A stretch of DNA of 64,000 nt, from assembly GCA_012861695.1 (NCBI GenBank), contig JAAOOA010000097.1, forward strand, positions 593,501-657,500, in the 5' to 3' direction. How positions within the stretch are numbered: position 1 is the first letter of the stretch; each line of letters opens with the position of its first letter. Below the pieces are notes generated by a model. It ran no database searches. It was not told the DNA's origin and saw only the letters and a program-made list of their open reading frames with translations. Source of the stretch: Trematomus loennbergii. Taxonomy: Eukaryota; Chordata; Actinopteri; Perciformes; Nototheniidae. Of this stretch, positions 10,801 to 23,073 are shown one piece after another. A program made the translations under genes and the position numbers.

Positions 10801-12600
10801 TCAGGTACTTCTGTAAACACAAAGCCAGCAATTTCCTGTATCATAATGTATCTAAATGTCAGATGTTTTTAACAAGCCAAACCACTTGGAAGAAATCATG
10901 TGTAACTTAAGTTATGTTGAAAAGAAAGAGCAGTTCTGCCTCTCCCACTGGTGTAAAGTTGCTGGGTCAACTTTGTAATACTAGGTCTCACTCACAGCCT
11001 CTTGTTATTAGCCAGCTAATAAATACAACCACACATACACAAAGAAAAGCTGCAATTTCAACATGTCCAAGCATCCTGTATCATAGCCATGCTAATAATG
11101 TTTATAATAAACCAAATCGTTTGTAAATCAGTCAAGATTTCAGCGAGTTAAGAGTATTTTTGTGCAGATCACTCACCTTACAACAGCTACCATAGCGCGT
11201 ACCAGAGTAGCTGTTGACTGTAGCAAGATGGCGGCCAGTGAGCTACGCTGGAAAATCTCCCATGAGCCATCTAGTGTTTATATATATCTAGGGTTGGGAC
11301 GCTACTCAAGATGGCGCAGACAAATCAACTTCCGGTGAGACCGAGACCGAGGAGCGAGGAATGAAAAATAAGAGAAGTGAAACGCAGCCATAGTCTCTCC
11401 CCCACTCTCATTGAGTATTTTACGAAGAGTGAAACAAACAGCGCCCTCTAGATGTTATGGTGAAACAGTAGATTGCATTCACTGTTGCGAGAGGAGGCCA
11501 GCTGAATCGGGCTTCCCTTGGTGAAAAAAATGGAGGGATTGACCAATCAGATGAGGCCCACGTGATGCCCCTGCCAACCTGTGATTGGCCAGGGCCATGC
11601 CAAGGGAAGCCAGCCGCCCCTGGCTTCCCTTCAGAGGCGGCTGGCGGCTTGATTGGACACTGCCATCCAATCGATCACCTGAATAGATGAGATTGTTTAT
11701 ATTTTTTAGTTACTTTTGGACTACGGACTGAGCTAATTACAGAGACGAGGACTGTTGCTGCACTTGCCGTGTGTTAGAAAGGGAAGGGAAGAGAAGGTGG
11801 ACTATCACATGCAAATGTTTCTGTACATAATTGTTTTTGAATTCATGTGTTCCTACTGATACTTTGATGTGAACGTAAAACATTAAAGGTCTCCTGATTT
11901 ACTTTGTGAATGAATGCTTCTTTTTTATTCATTACCAAATCTGCACTGCGCATTGAGCGGCTGGTATTGCATTTGGGGTGTGTGTGTCTGCATAAATTAA
12001 TAAGAAAATGCTTAAATTAATAAGACGAGAGAGTTTCGGCTGGAGAGTGCGTGCGGACCTGTCGGTTAGATAACAGGCGTGTGCAAGTCCTGCATCTGTG
12101 TGATACAAATGTGTGTAAAATGATACCGGGCGCTGTAATCACTCATCTGGTTACGTTATTGACCACCCAACCCAAAAAAATGGGCTTCCCCTAAATTTTT
12201 CCCCACGCCACGCTACTGAACTAGAGTCTGATTTAACACTTGGTTATATTTCACATCATTCATCCACATCTGTAAAGTAACTAAAGGTATTAAATACATG
12301 TAGTGGAGTAGAAGTACACCATGTACCTCTGAATTGTAGTGGGGTAAGTACAAAGCAGCATAAATGGAAATACTCAAGTACAACATTGTAAAACACTTTT
12401 CTGCTTTTATCTTGTATATCTATCTCTATGCTGCCTGCAAACACACACAGGTGTCTCATTGTATGTCATACACTACATATAAATGCTCATTATCAGTTTA
12501 TTTGGTGAAGAGGAAGGAAGTAACTCTGTCACATAACAAATAAAACGTGAAGTTATCTTACACTTTCTGTCAATTCATTTAAAGTTTCTTCACACTTCCT
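10801..12600. other. Gene-free stretch of interspersed repeats
   Basis: No gene is supported. Bases 12170-12230 resemble a fish repeat end (GGGCTTCCCCTAAATTTTTC then GCCACGCTACTG). Bases 12240-12400 are a reverse-orientation relative of the ACTTGAGTA-rich repeat at 33150-33640. The rest shows no recognisable coding sequence. Confidence 0.5.
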
Positions 12601-12611
12601 TGTTCTCTAGT

Positions 12612-12735
<124 letters not shown>

Positions 12736-13436
12736 TTATAATAACACACTTGTTTCAATCATAACCATCATAATAATAAACTTGTGTTATGATATTAGAG
12801 TCATGCAGAGTCAGGCAGCTGTCCCTTTAGAAGAGAGAGGGGGGGGGGGTTTGGCGCGTGCATGTGTGTGTGCATGGTAGAGCGAGCGAGAGTGAGCGAG
12901 CGGTGGTATGTGTTTTTGAAGTGAAACGAAGCAGCAGCAAAGGTCTGTCGAGTGTCTTCAAAGTTAGATCTGTAACAAAGACCTTAATAAATGCAACGGC
13001 CTCCCAAAGAAGAGCTCGCCTGTCTGCCTTATTGAAAAGTGGGTTATTGAACCCGAAGTTTGTTGCTTCAGCCCTGGAAGACTGCAGAGAGTCACATGTT
13101 ATGTTGCTTTGATGAATCATAACACAGGAAATAAAAAAAGTTTAAAGCACTTGTAGAAGTCTCATTGGACTCTAGGACGCTGATGTTCTGACATCCAGTA
13201 AATAATGTGTTAGAAAGCAGAGCCTGGTGTTAACACTCACCCTGTTGTCCTCCTGCATAAGATTGTTCCCTATTATATGTTTGTTTCTGGATTAATAACC
13301 CTGCTGCATTGATTGCATATATTGCTGTATGTTCCCAGAATACAAATGTGTGCCTCTGCATGTTGAGGTTACAACCACATTAACATTTACTCTTCACAAT
13401 TAACTTAAGACAAACACAACTGAGTTAAAATTATAG
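12736..13436 (-). pseudogene. Relic of a third NLR 5' region (non-coding exon 1)
   Basis: Bases 13088-13255 match the sequence around the NLR non-coding exon 1 at 41267-41445 and 63185-63360, including the donor CAACAGG/GTGAGT (exon edge at 13241). Bases 13256-13360 match 63680-63780. Between 12790 and 13088 lies a unique insert that may be a solo LTR (low confidence). No NACHT or LRR sequence is nearby, so only the promoter-proximal end of a neighbouring unit remains. Confidence 0.7.
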
Positions 13437-13440
13437 TTAG

Positions 13441-13629
13441 TGTAAGCATTGGGTTGAGAGGTCATGTGTTGTGAGCATGCGCAGTCTGTGCTAGAGTGGT
13501 GAGAGAAAGGGGGTGGTGTGACTCGACGATAAATAAACGGAGGCATCTGTGACGCTCCAAAAAGTACTAAGTTCCTGAGTTTTTGTTACACAGAAGTATT
13601 CTTGAAGCCTTAACACCTCGGACGTTACA
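13441..13629 (+). repeat. 5' LTR of the gypsy element
   Basis: 189 bp. It is nearly identical to the 3' LTR except for a 40-bp segment (about 13575-13614) absent from the 3' LTR. An AATAAA is present (13532-13537). Confidence 0.93.
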
Positions 13630-13754
13630 TTGGTGGCAGCGGTATCGGAGTGTGTTTTATCTGCTCTTGGATTTTTCTTTTCTGTGGACAATTACTGGAC
13701 TTTCTGGTCGGCTCTGCTGGCTAGCTGTGCTAACGGTGCTAGCGTCGAAGCGTC

Positions 13755-14589
13755 ATGTTCGGAGGAATGAAGAGTGACGGCGATATGGAAGACAATTATA
13801 ACGCATGTACTGCTTCTTGGACTGGTTCTGTGAGTAGTGATATTAGAGTGGAGCTGCCGCCGATGTTTAGGGGCGACGGCCAGAGGCAGTTCGCTACGTG
13901 GATAAGACAGTTTGAAACCGCTGTTCGTGCTCAGACGAGGGGTGCGAGGGGCACGAGCTACGCAGCTACCTTGCTGAACATTCTACCTACCAGACTGGAC
14001 GGTGCAGCTTTCCTGCTGTGGGACAGTTTACCGGCAGATGTGCAGGGTGATTACGAACGTGTGAAGGAGAAGCTGGCGGAGGCTTTTGGCCAGAGACAGT
14101 TCCTGCTTTATTTCCAGACGTGTGTATCTGCACGGCCCCGCCAGCGCGAACGAGTGTTTGGAGGTGTATGCGGCGGACATTTCCAGACTCGTGGCTGAGG
14201 CGTTTCCCGATTATGACCGCGCTGCAGTAAATGGTGAGAAATTCAGACGTTTTTTGGCTGGCCTTGATCCTGCACTTCAAGCAAAATGCCATGAACAGGG
14301 GGCGACTGATATGGAGGAGGCGTTGATAATTGCTGGGCGTTGTGAGCGGGCCAGGCAGGCAATGAGGTCGAACACGCCTGGTTTGCCCTACTGTCCTCCG
14401 CATCCTGCTGTTGTTGCAGCCCTAAATTCACCGTCGGCTGGTGTTTTCGACTGTAAGGCTAATACCACGGATAAGCTCATAAATGTGGTTGAACGCCTCA
14501 CCTTGAAGGTGGACAACTTACAGACTGAGGTAAAAGGCTTGAGAGCGCATAACCGTGGAGCTGAGAATGGCAGAGGAGCTCCGCCTTGA
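13755..14589 (+). pseudogene. gypsy gag-like region, frameshifted
   Basis: The frame from 13755 encodes a capsid-like segment (VELPPMFRGDGQRQFATWI, then FLLWDSLPADV). After about residue 113 it goes out of frame. Related protein continues in the frame containing 14086-14589 (ECLEVYAADISRLVAEAFPD, then RFLAGLDPALQAKCHEQG). Gag forms the particle that packages element RNA. No zinc knuckle is seen, and the sequence passes straight to the end of the protease, consistent with an internal deletion at about 14580. Confidence 0.8.
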
Positions 14590-15583
14590 CCTGGGATCGT
14601 CAGCAGGACCAAGTGGAGCAAGCTATTCTGCTGGGGTTTGATTTCATGTTGCAGGCTCGAGCTGTTATGGATGTTGGTCGTGGTCTGCTTCACCTGGGGG
14701 ATGTTGATATTCCTCTCATGCATGCCACAGATTTCATACCAGAATGTTGTTACATCTCTATGTCTGTTGATGCTATTATTCCCCCTTTCAGTGAAATGAT
14801 TGTCCCAGTTAATGTGAATATTCCCCGTACTGCTGGTCTGCCCATTGACTCTTTCTTAGGCTACCTGGAGCCTGAGGTGCGTGATAACGTGGGACTTGTG
14901 ATTGCACGTACAGTTGCACCTGTGAAGAATGGATGCACTGTGGCAAGGCTGCTCAACCCGACAGAGAAGGAGTTAAAGCTGCACACCGGTTCCCATTTAG
15001 GTGTGTTGCACCATGTTAAGGACTGTGATCTACTCACCCCCGCTGAGGTTTTCCCCTCTCAGCAGGGGGCTACCCCTCTGCCGGATGTGGCTGGCTTCCC
15101 GTTGTCTGCTGAACAGAGACTGCAGCTGCAGGCCTTGATGGGGAAACACCAAGGGGTGTTTGGCTCTGGGAAGGGCAGAACAGGAAACACCGGTCTGATC
15201 AAACACCGCATACAGACAGGTGATCATTCCCCGGTCAAGCGTCGGGCCTACCGTACTTCGCCAGAAAAACGGAAGGAGATAGGCAGACAGGTTCAGCGCC
15301 TGTTGGAGGATGACATAATTGAAGAGAGTTGTAGCCCGTGGTCCGCCCCAGTGGTCCTCGTCAGGAAAAAGAACAACACATGGCGATTCTGCGTGGATTA
15401 CAGGGACTCAACTCTGTGACAATAAAGGATTCTCATCCACTGCCACGGGTGGATGACACATTGGACGCATTGGCGGGGGCCTCCTGGTTCAGCACCTTGG
15501 ATTTTTCTGACGGTTACTGGCAGGTGGAAATGGCTGAGGAGGACCGCGAAAAGACAGCATTCACCACTGGCCAGGGCCTATAA
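14586..15583 (+). pseudogene. gypsy pol: protease remnant and reverse transcriptase first half
   Basis: Reading from 14586, ILLGFDFMLQARAVMD is the tail of a retroviral-type aspartic protease whose active-site portion is missing. A linker follows, then the start of reverse transcriptase (IEESCSPWSAPVVLVRKKN, then RFCVDYR). A frame change occurs at about 15400, and the fingers/palm continue in 15338-15583 (WFSTLDFSDGYWQVEM). An in-frame TAA at 15581-15583 ends that segment. Confidence 0.85.
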
Positions 15584-15595
15584 CAGTTCAAATCC

Positions 15596-16057
15596 ATGCC
15601 TATGGGTCTAACCAATGCACCCGCTACCTTCCAGAGGGTTATGGAGCTGGTGTTAAGGGGGCTGCCATGGCACATCTGCATGGTGTATCTTGACGATATA
15701 CTAATTTACAGTAGTTCGTTTGAGGCCCACATGTCTGCTTTGGAGGAGGTCTTCATTCGGATTGGGGCAGCTGGGCTTAGATTGAACGCCAGGAAGTGCC
15801 ATCTTGCCCGTGATCATGTGGTATTCCTTGGTCACGTCATCTCCGCCCGGGGGCTTCGTCCTGACCCCCGTAACACAGATAAGGTGAAGGCTTGGCCAGT
15901 GCCACGGTCCGCTACAGAGGTTACTTGGGTCTTCTCCCCTTCACAATTATCACAGATCATCAACCTTTGTTGGGTCTGCGACTACTTCAGGTTGACAATG
16001 ACAGGACGGGGCGTCGTAGCCGTTGGGCTCTGGAGCTGGACCCATACGACTGGGTGA
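15596..16057 (+). pseudogene. gypsy pol: reverse transcriptase second half
   Basis: Begins MPMGLTNAPATFQRVM and contains the catalytic YLDD motif, then FLGHVIS and DPRNTDKVKAWPVP. Homology breaks off at about 15920, where the connection and most of RNase H are missing. The remaining RNase H tail appears in another frame (from 15892). Confidence 0.88.
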
Positions 16058-17826
16058 TTGTGCACAAGAGTGGGGCCAAACACACAAATGCAGATGCCCT
16101 TTCACGCAGGCCTGACACCCCTGAAGCTTTGGAGAACTCAGGCAGTCTCAATGCCACATCCGCTCCCTTGAGTACAATTCTCCCTGGCGCTGGGGACAGT
16201 GGTCCTAGTGATGTGTGTGCTGTGGGGACTCCTGCCACGGCCCAAGCCCAGGGACCGATTTCAGGCCCTCCTTCTCCTGACTCACGGTCTTCAGTGGACC
16301 AGATCCTAATCTTCACTCTGTCACATGATGGCTCCGGTATTAGGGAGCTCCAGCAAAAGAATGCAGACATCGGACAAGTTTTGGCCTGGCTGGAGCATGG
16401 CCAACGGCCCCCTAGATGGAGGTTAAAAGATGCTAGTCGGGGTGTGAAGAGACTTTGGCATGAGTTTCCCCGGCTGACTTTTGTGGAGGGACTTTTATGT
16501 AGAGTTGTTTGGCTGTCTGAGGCAGGGCAGTCTACTCAGGTTGTTGTTCCTGCTGTCTTAGTTCCAGAGGTCCTGGGACACTTGCATGGTGCTCCACTGA
16601 CTGCTCACCTGGCGTATGATCGCGTTTTGGCACGCGCAAGAAGTGTGTGCTATTGGCCCTCCATGCACAGTGACATTCGTTCGTGGTGTGACCAATGTTA
16701 TGCCTGTCAGAGAAGGAAGTCCCCGGTGCCTAAACACCATGCCCCCATGAGAACTTCACATGCAGTTAGACCTTTCCAGCATGTGGCGGCTGACATACTG
16801 GAGTTGCCGGTCACATCAAAAGGCAACCGGTATGTGTTGGTTGTTGAGGACTATTTCACAAAATTTGTAAATCTGTATGCCATCCCCGATCAAAAAGCCC
16901 CGACGGTCGCGGAGTGTCTCTTCCAGAACTACATCTTGGAGCATGGGGTAATGGAAACTCTGCACACTGATATGGGCAGACAGTTCGAATCAGATGTTGT
17001 GAGGCATTTGTGCGGCGTGTTAGGTGTGAAGAAGACGCACACCACGCCTTACAATCCGAAGTCTGATGGCATGGTAGAGAGGTTTAATAGGACACTTATC
17101 GATCAGTTGGCGAAATCTCTTCTATCATGTGAGGGGGAGTGGGACTCTTTTCTGTCACAGGTCGCATTTGCGTACAATACCAGTGTACATTCCAGCACAG
17201 GCTTCACGCCGTATTTTCTCACGCATGGCAGGGAGGCCAGGACTCCTGTGGATGTTTTACTGGGTCCAAAGCGGGATGATCTGGTGCAGGGTCCTCGGGA
17301 AGACTTTGCTGTTTCCCTTCTCAGACGCTTGGACACGGCGTTTGATCAGACAAGGGATAACAATTTTGCTGCAAGCAGCAAACAGAAGTCGTACTATGAC
17401 GCCAGAGTGAGGCACGACCCGTATGAAGTCGGGGATTTGGTGTGGTTAAATGATCCCACTGAGAGCCGCCGTAAGCTGGCTCCCCACTGGAAGGGGCCTT
17501 ATCTAGTGCAGAGGCGAATGGATAGGGGTGATGAAGTGGGGGTCACGTACCAACTAAGTAGCCCGTTTGGGGATGAAGCCTCTCTCCAAACTGTCCATTA
17601 CGACAGACTACGGCGATACAACCTGCCGGTAGCCTTTCCCTTGGAGGGACCATCAAGGTCTCTCTTACACCTTTCTCAGCCTCTTCCGTTGCAAGATGCA
17701 GTCTCCCCACAGAGCTCTGGACGCTTGAGGTTTTCCGATGGGGAAAGTGGCTGTGATCTTGGGCCGGGTTCTGGGGCTGGTGATTCCCCTGAGCCACACC
17801 GACGGTGTCCCGGGCTGGGAGGTTAG
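15892..17826 (+). pseudogene. gypsy pol: RNase H tail and integrase
   Basis: A 644-codon open frame. Residues 10-75 are the end of RNase H (TIITDHQPLLGL, then HTNADALSRRP). The integrase follows, with its HHCC-type finger (HLHGAP, then CDQCYACQRRK) and a DDE core with acidic residues at DILELP, DMGRQFES and NPKSDGMVERFN. Near the C-terminus the GPY/F-type segment WKGPYLVQRRMD is present. The integrase part looks intact, but the frame no longer joins the upstream reverse transcriptase. The annotated ATG is not an original start. Confidence 0.88.
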
Positions 17827-18211
17827 CGCGGCCTCCTGTCCGATTGATGGACTTTGTTATGGGCTGAATGACTGGTGTTCACGTGCTTGTGTGATTATTT
17901 TCTCCTGTGTATTCTGTGCTGCATAATTGGTTTTTTTCATGTTTCGAGTGTGCAGGACAGGGGAATAAGTTATGTCATACCTAGTTTGATGTTTTATTTG
18001 GGCTGTGGATGTGTTTTGTTTGTCATTGTTTTTATTCAAAGATTTTTTTTTTTTTAAATGTACGTCATGCCTGCATGTATTATTCTGCGGGGTGGTGTGT
18101 GGTTTGTTATGTTTTTGGGTTTTTTTGTGGTTGTATTGTTTTTTTATGTTTTGTTGTGTTCTCACCATGTGTGTGGAAATGGGGACATTTCTTTCAGTAA
18201 GGGGGGACGCA

Positions 18212-18360
18212 TGTAAGCATTGGGTTGAGAGGTCATGTGTTGTGAGCATGCGCAGTCTGTGCTAGAGTGGTGAGAGAAAGGGGGTGGTGTGACTCGACGA
18301 TAAATAAACGGAGGCATCTGTGACGCTCCAAAAAGTACTAAGTTCACCTCGGACGTTACA
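18212..18360 (+). repeat. 3' LTR of the gypsy element
   Basis: 149 bp and otherwise matching the 5' LTR, lacking 40 bp before the terminal ACCTCGGACGTTACA. It is followed by the TTAG duplication. Confidence 0.93.
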
Positions 18361-18364
18361 TTAG

Positions 18365-18780
18365 TGTTGGGGAAATATTTTCCAAGGCCCATAGCTTTGA
18401 CCCAGTGTATCAGTTCATACTGTCCTGACTGAGCGCAGGCACCTGTAACCTTGGCTGCTGTGCTCTCAGTGTTTTGCCTCCCTGTTCCTGCCTGTTGGCG
18501 TCAGCTGATAGAGGTGTTATGATTCTATCTTGTTATCCACAATGTTGATTATTCTCTCTGAACTAGCTAAATACACGGGTCTGGGGTAGAGTTCTTCAGA
18601 ATTTATTGTGGCGTCTCAACCGTGTGGTCAAACCGTGGCCCGTGACATGTCTTGTGAATTCTCCTGCCGAAACTCCAAATAGACCGTCAGTGTTTGCCAT
18701 CAAAGCTCCAGCTCTCCTCGTGTCTCCTTTGAGTCCTGACTCCTCCATTGCTACAGACGTTTCCCCCACAGTTAGATCAA
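18365..18780 (+). repeat. Solo LTR, flanked by the gypsy insertion
   Basis: Begins TGTTGGGGAA and ends TTTCCCCCACA. The pre-insertion 5' flank GTTAG (13436-13440) equals the 3' flank GTTAG at 18781-18785, giving a 5-bp target duplication. It is similar to the LTR-like block at 30568-31056, especially in the last 200 bp. Confidence 0.7.
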
Positions 18781-19317
18781 GAGGTTAATAGACCTTTTTT
18801 TAATTGATTTCTAATCATTTCAACCCACCATTGAGCGCTGTTAACAGCAACAAATGAAACATCAGATACAAAGAGAACCATTGATGTCTGAGCTGGACTG
18901 ATCCATTTTTTGAAGGCTTAATATTTCTCAAATATACTGAATACAAACAAAACAAAAAAAGGCTTAATTTAATCAAATGTTTTGATGTCTAAATGTCCTC
19001 CAATTCTGGAATGATCCAAATAAAAAGTGAGTCAAGCTCCAGCAAGAGGACAATATTAAATGTTATCAGATTCACCAGCTAGCTAGCAGTTAGCATTAAT
19101 TAGCATTGCTAGTGTAACCCTTTATGTAGCCTTACCCTGCTGGTAGGCGATCTGTAATGCTAACGATGGCACAGTATTGAGTAAATGTACTTTATTTCCC
19201 ACCTCTGCTATAATATATATATATATATAGATATATATAGATATATATATACTACTATATTATAACACAACCAAGTCTCAACTATGTCTTATACCCCACA
19301 ATATATCATAATTTACA
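18781..19317. other. Gene-free stretch before the segmental duplication
   Basis: No coding sequence recognised. Contains a (TA)n/GATA tract at about 19208-19262 and several TAGC-rich words. Confidence 0.5.
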
Positions 19318-19953
19318 ATATTTACATAAACTTGTTTTACCTCTAAATACTCTTCCATAATTTGGATTTTTATATTTATGATATTTTATTTTATTTTACC
19401 TGCGTTTTTCTCCGTCCGGTTGCAATAACTGGATTTCCTCCTCGTGGATCTAATGAAGGTGCATCTTGATGTAATCCAGTGGTTCTCAAACTTTTTCTGT
19501 CATTCCCCACTTTGAACAGGTGGGCCTTTTCAAGCCCCACTGTTCCTCATCGCTCCAATAAAATGGTAGGCCAAGCTTAAAATTGTCAAATGTATCGTTC
19601 TATAGCAGGGGTCTCCAACCTTTTAGGGTGAGGGCTACTTTCAAAAAATAAAACAAGTCGTGAGCTACTTTTACTCCTCTTTTTTTGTTTTTTTGCAGTG
19701 TATATATTTAGCACATTTTAACATGATGATATGCTGACCTTTAACCTTTGTGTGCTGTTTGGGTCTGTGGGACCCGTTTGCAGTGTTTACTAAAAGAACA
19801 TGTATTCAATTTAATTATTTTAACCTGCTTTATTTGGGGGTGGACCTCCCCTCCACTAGGGGGGTCGGGGGGCATGCAACCCCGTGAAGATGTTTTTTTA
19901 AATGTTGAAGTGAAATGCATCAATCTGGAGCACTTTGAGCACAACATGAATTG

Positions 19954-21003
19954 TAGAGATGGCAAATCCGGATCCTTTTACGGACTCAGGGTCTTCTGAG
20001 TCAGTCATTGAAGAGATCCGGATCATACGAGTCATTTGAGTCATATGAGTCAGCATCACCAAGACCGTAGAAATCCTATCGGTGAAACCGAAAAGTTGTT
20101 GCATTTCACGAGCATATTATTATTCCATATATTTTGAATATATATATATTTGTATATATATATATATATATGTAATATCTGCATGTATATTTTCTATTTC
20201 GACATGTATATTTTATATTTTATTTTATTTTTCTTTCTATTCTTGCATATTTTGTAGTTTTGTTTTATTGTAAAATGCCTTATGCTGCTGTAACAACAAC
20301 AATTTCCCAATTTGGGATCAATAAAGTACTATCTATCTATCTATCTAAACTGACGTTGTATTAACCTCCGCTACACAGTGTATTTTGCTTTAATAAAAAA
20401 CGTTGATCACAAAAAAAAGGGTTATTTTGCGATTTGGCAAATGTCTGCTGTTGACTCGTGCATGAGGACGAGTCTGCTGGATCTCTGGATCTGCTGCTAT
20501 ATGGTTACGGCTCCGAGTCCGCACGAGTCTGCTCTGCTGTGTGTTGCACAGCGAGTCAGGATTTGCGAATCTGCGAGTCTGCGAGTCTGCTGTTGATAGC
20601 GTGGGAGCCGGGTGCTGGAGGAGGGGCTATGCTCGTGCACATGACGAGTATGGATCTCTGGATCTGCTATGCTATTACGGTTAGGAGCCGTCGGCTCCTC
20701 TGAGTCCCCACGAGTCTGCAGGAAGTTTCACTGATCCGCGTCCCCTCCCCTGAGCCAAACGATAACTTCTGGCAGCTATCCTACTTGCTAAAGGGTAGGC
20801 AGATGGACTGGGGTACGTTGTAATGTGATTTTACATGTTATAAAGAGAGTAGCGAGTGACGCAATTTATAGTTTTAATTTGTACGTCACACCAAGTGTGG
20901 GACTCAAGGACTCGGGTTAATGGAGAGGGGAGACTCGTCACGACCAGCTCATTTCTAGGATCCGGGTTAATGATCCGGATGAATCAGGACTCGCCCATCT
21001 CTA
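19954..21003. mobile_element. Nested hAT element
   Basis: Ends are TAGAGATGG and CCATCTCTA with ATCCGGATC-type subterminal motifs. A perfect 8-bp duplication ATGAATTG flanks it (19946-19953 and 21004-21011). It interrupts the repeat shared with 4680-5040. No transposase gene is visible; much of the interior is CGAGTCTGC-like repeats. Confidence 0.85.
20205..20346 (+). repeat. LINE 3' tail
   Basis: Carries the L2-like 3' signature CCCAATTTGGGATCAATAAA followed by (TATC)n. It is the same tail as the minus-strand LINE ending at 8716, and is nested in the hAT at 19954-21003. Confidence 0.7.
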
Positions 21004-21624
21004 ATGAATTGATGGAAACAGCTCTCAATACTCAGATGAAAGGGAGCTGTAGACTTTTCAATAATCCAAACATCTTTAGAATATGATCACAACCAATAAC
21101 AAATCATTTAAACTGGTTTATTCTTATCTTATGTTACCTAGTTAGCATTCTTTCTTTCTATGTATGCATATTTTACTAATCACTCCCCTTTAAACTGTTT
21201 TTTTTTTTTTTTACTGTCCTATAGTACACATTGGAATGATTTCTTACTTTATTTTTTACAACCAGGCTATATTAAATAGATAAAGGTGTGCTCTTCTCTC
21301 TCTGTCTCTCTCTCTCTCTAAACATAGACCTATTTTTAAAGTGGGGGGACACAAACGGGATTTTGAAAAGTGTCACGGTTAAACTCCTTATGAAGTGGTG
21401 AGGTGCTGCTCCACATTGCTTTTCTTCCTGACTGCAGCGCTGTTGTGTGTGTGTGTGTGAGAGCGATTCACATGTGTGTATGAGAGATTTTTACATATGT
21501 CTGTAAATTATTTTGGTTTCAGTTGTGTGTGTGTGAGCAGGCTCGGATTGGCCATCGGGAGATTCGGGACTTTTCCCGGTGGGCTGCTGCCTTCGGTGGG
21601 CCGCTGGCTCTGGCATAGGTGGGC

Positions 21625-22226
21625 CGTGGACTTTCACAGCTCCGCTGCGCCGGTGTTACCGTTTAACTGGTGACGCGGGGGAACTCGTGACGTTCTATAA
21701 AATACATATACACATTTCGATCGCTTCTTCTGTCGTTTACATTAATCTTTTGGTATATTTGGCTGGATAGGAACACTTTGATGCACATTCAGTACCAGTG
21801 TGTGAGGTTGTGGTTGCGATGCCGATATCCTGACGCGTACAGCGAGGACTACAAAAAGACACATGAGGTGACTGGGGATGTGTGTGTTCAAAACATTGCA
21901 CGCTTGAATAAATCATTTAAACCAGCTATTTTTGCCAGACTTATTACTGAATATCGTTCTTAATGTGATACCAAGTCCATCTGAGACCTGTGTACACCTT
22001 CAGACAGCCTCCAAGTGAAGCACACGTTGTTTACTCACAGTTTGAAAGCAGCGTGGAGAAGTCTTCAGCTGAGCTGTGATCCGCCCAGTTTAACTTGTGA
22101 TACGACTTCTGTTCTGTGGCTATCAACCAGCGATCATGTTTAATATTAAAGACTACACACATGTATCCCTTATCAAAACGGTATTCTGCACTTTGCAGCA
22201 CTTATCCAGATAAGATGTGACTGTTT
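21625..22226 (+). repeat. Left arm of a long inverted repeat
   Basis: About 600 bp that reappears as reverse complement at 23074-23724. Shared landmarks are GTGGACTTTCACAGC, CATTTCGATCGCTTCTTCTG, and ATGTTTAATATTAAAGACTA. The arms are separated by about 850 bp. Confidence 0.9.
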
Positions 22227-23073
22227 ACTTGGTTAACTTTCGTTATGCATCGATACAGCGAATGACGAGGATACTCACATACGTTGAGAACTACAAACAC
22301 ATATATTCATAATTTTTACTCTGCTGTGAACATGTTTTCGTTTCTATCTTAACGTTTATGCTTTTATCTTTGTGTTATTTTGTCTTATATGTTGTATCTA
22401 TTTCTGTGTAACTTGATAATATTAATATGAATTCCTTGTTATTGTTGTCTTTCCATCTGTCGGTGATGATTATACTACATAACGAAACACATGGCCTGAT
22501 TAGCATATTTTATATTTATATATAATTTAATGTGTGCACTGGAATACATTTATATGTAAAATGACCACTTATCACAACATAATGTGGGCTCGCAGGCTGA
22601 TAAACTAGGATATCTGATCTCGGTGGGTCTTAATACATGAGACTTGATACAGACCTCAGTCAGTAGGCTATACTATTTAAAAGCAAATGCCTACTATAAT
22701 ATGTATATTATATGGCTTAAGTGTACATACATTCGCTCGCATTATAAATGATGGTTGGCTTGCATTTTTCTGAATCTTTTAACAATGTTAATGTGTAAAA
22801 ATTTAGCTGTGATGAATGAATATCTTGTAATGATTTGTGGCTCACTCACAACGCGCAGGACTAGAGTGATTTTTGCTGTTGGGACTCGGGTTTGAGTCCA
22901 GCATGAACTTTTTAGTTATTTTCATGTCGATGGACACTGAATTATATGTTTGAATAGAGGATTCATAATATTGTTTGCGGAGACCAAAATGAATGACCAA
23001 GCAGCATTTTACAGTCTAAATATCCCTACACATGCATCAATTACATTTCTGCTGCTATCTTTGCAAAACGAGT

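Larger units (their letters stand above)
13441..18360 (+). mobile_element. Ty3/gypsy LTR retrotransposon, internally deleted
   Basis: Two LTRs (13441-13629 and 18212-18360) begin TGTAAGC and end GTTACA, with TTAG at 13437-13440 and 18361-18364 as target duplication. The domain order gag, protease end, reverse transcriptase, RNase H end, integrase is that of Ty3/gypsy. A likely primer-binding site, TGGTGGCAGCGG, starts two bases after the 5' LTR, and a purine run AAGGGGGGA precedes the 3' LTR. Frameshifts and at least two internal deletions make it defective. Confidence 0.93.

Noticed and set aside
17857..18249. Lysine/asparagine-rich minus-strand frame and matching plus-strand frames
   Set aside because: They lie in the T-rich 3' untranslated region of the gypsy element and are compositional artefacts.
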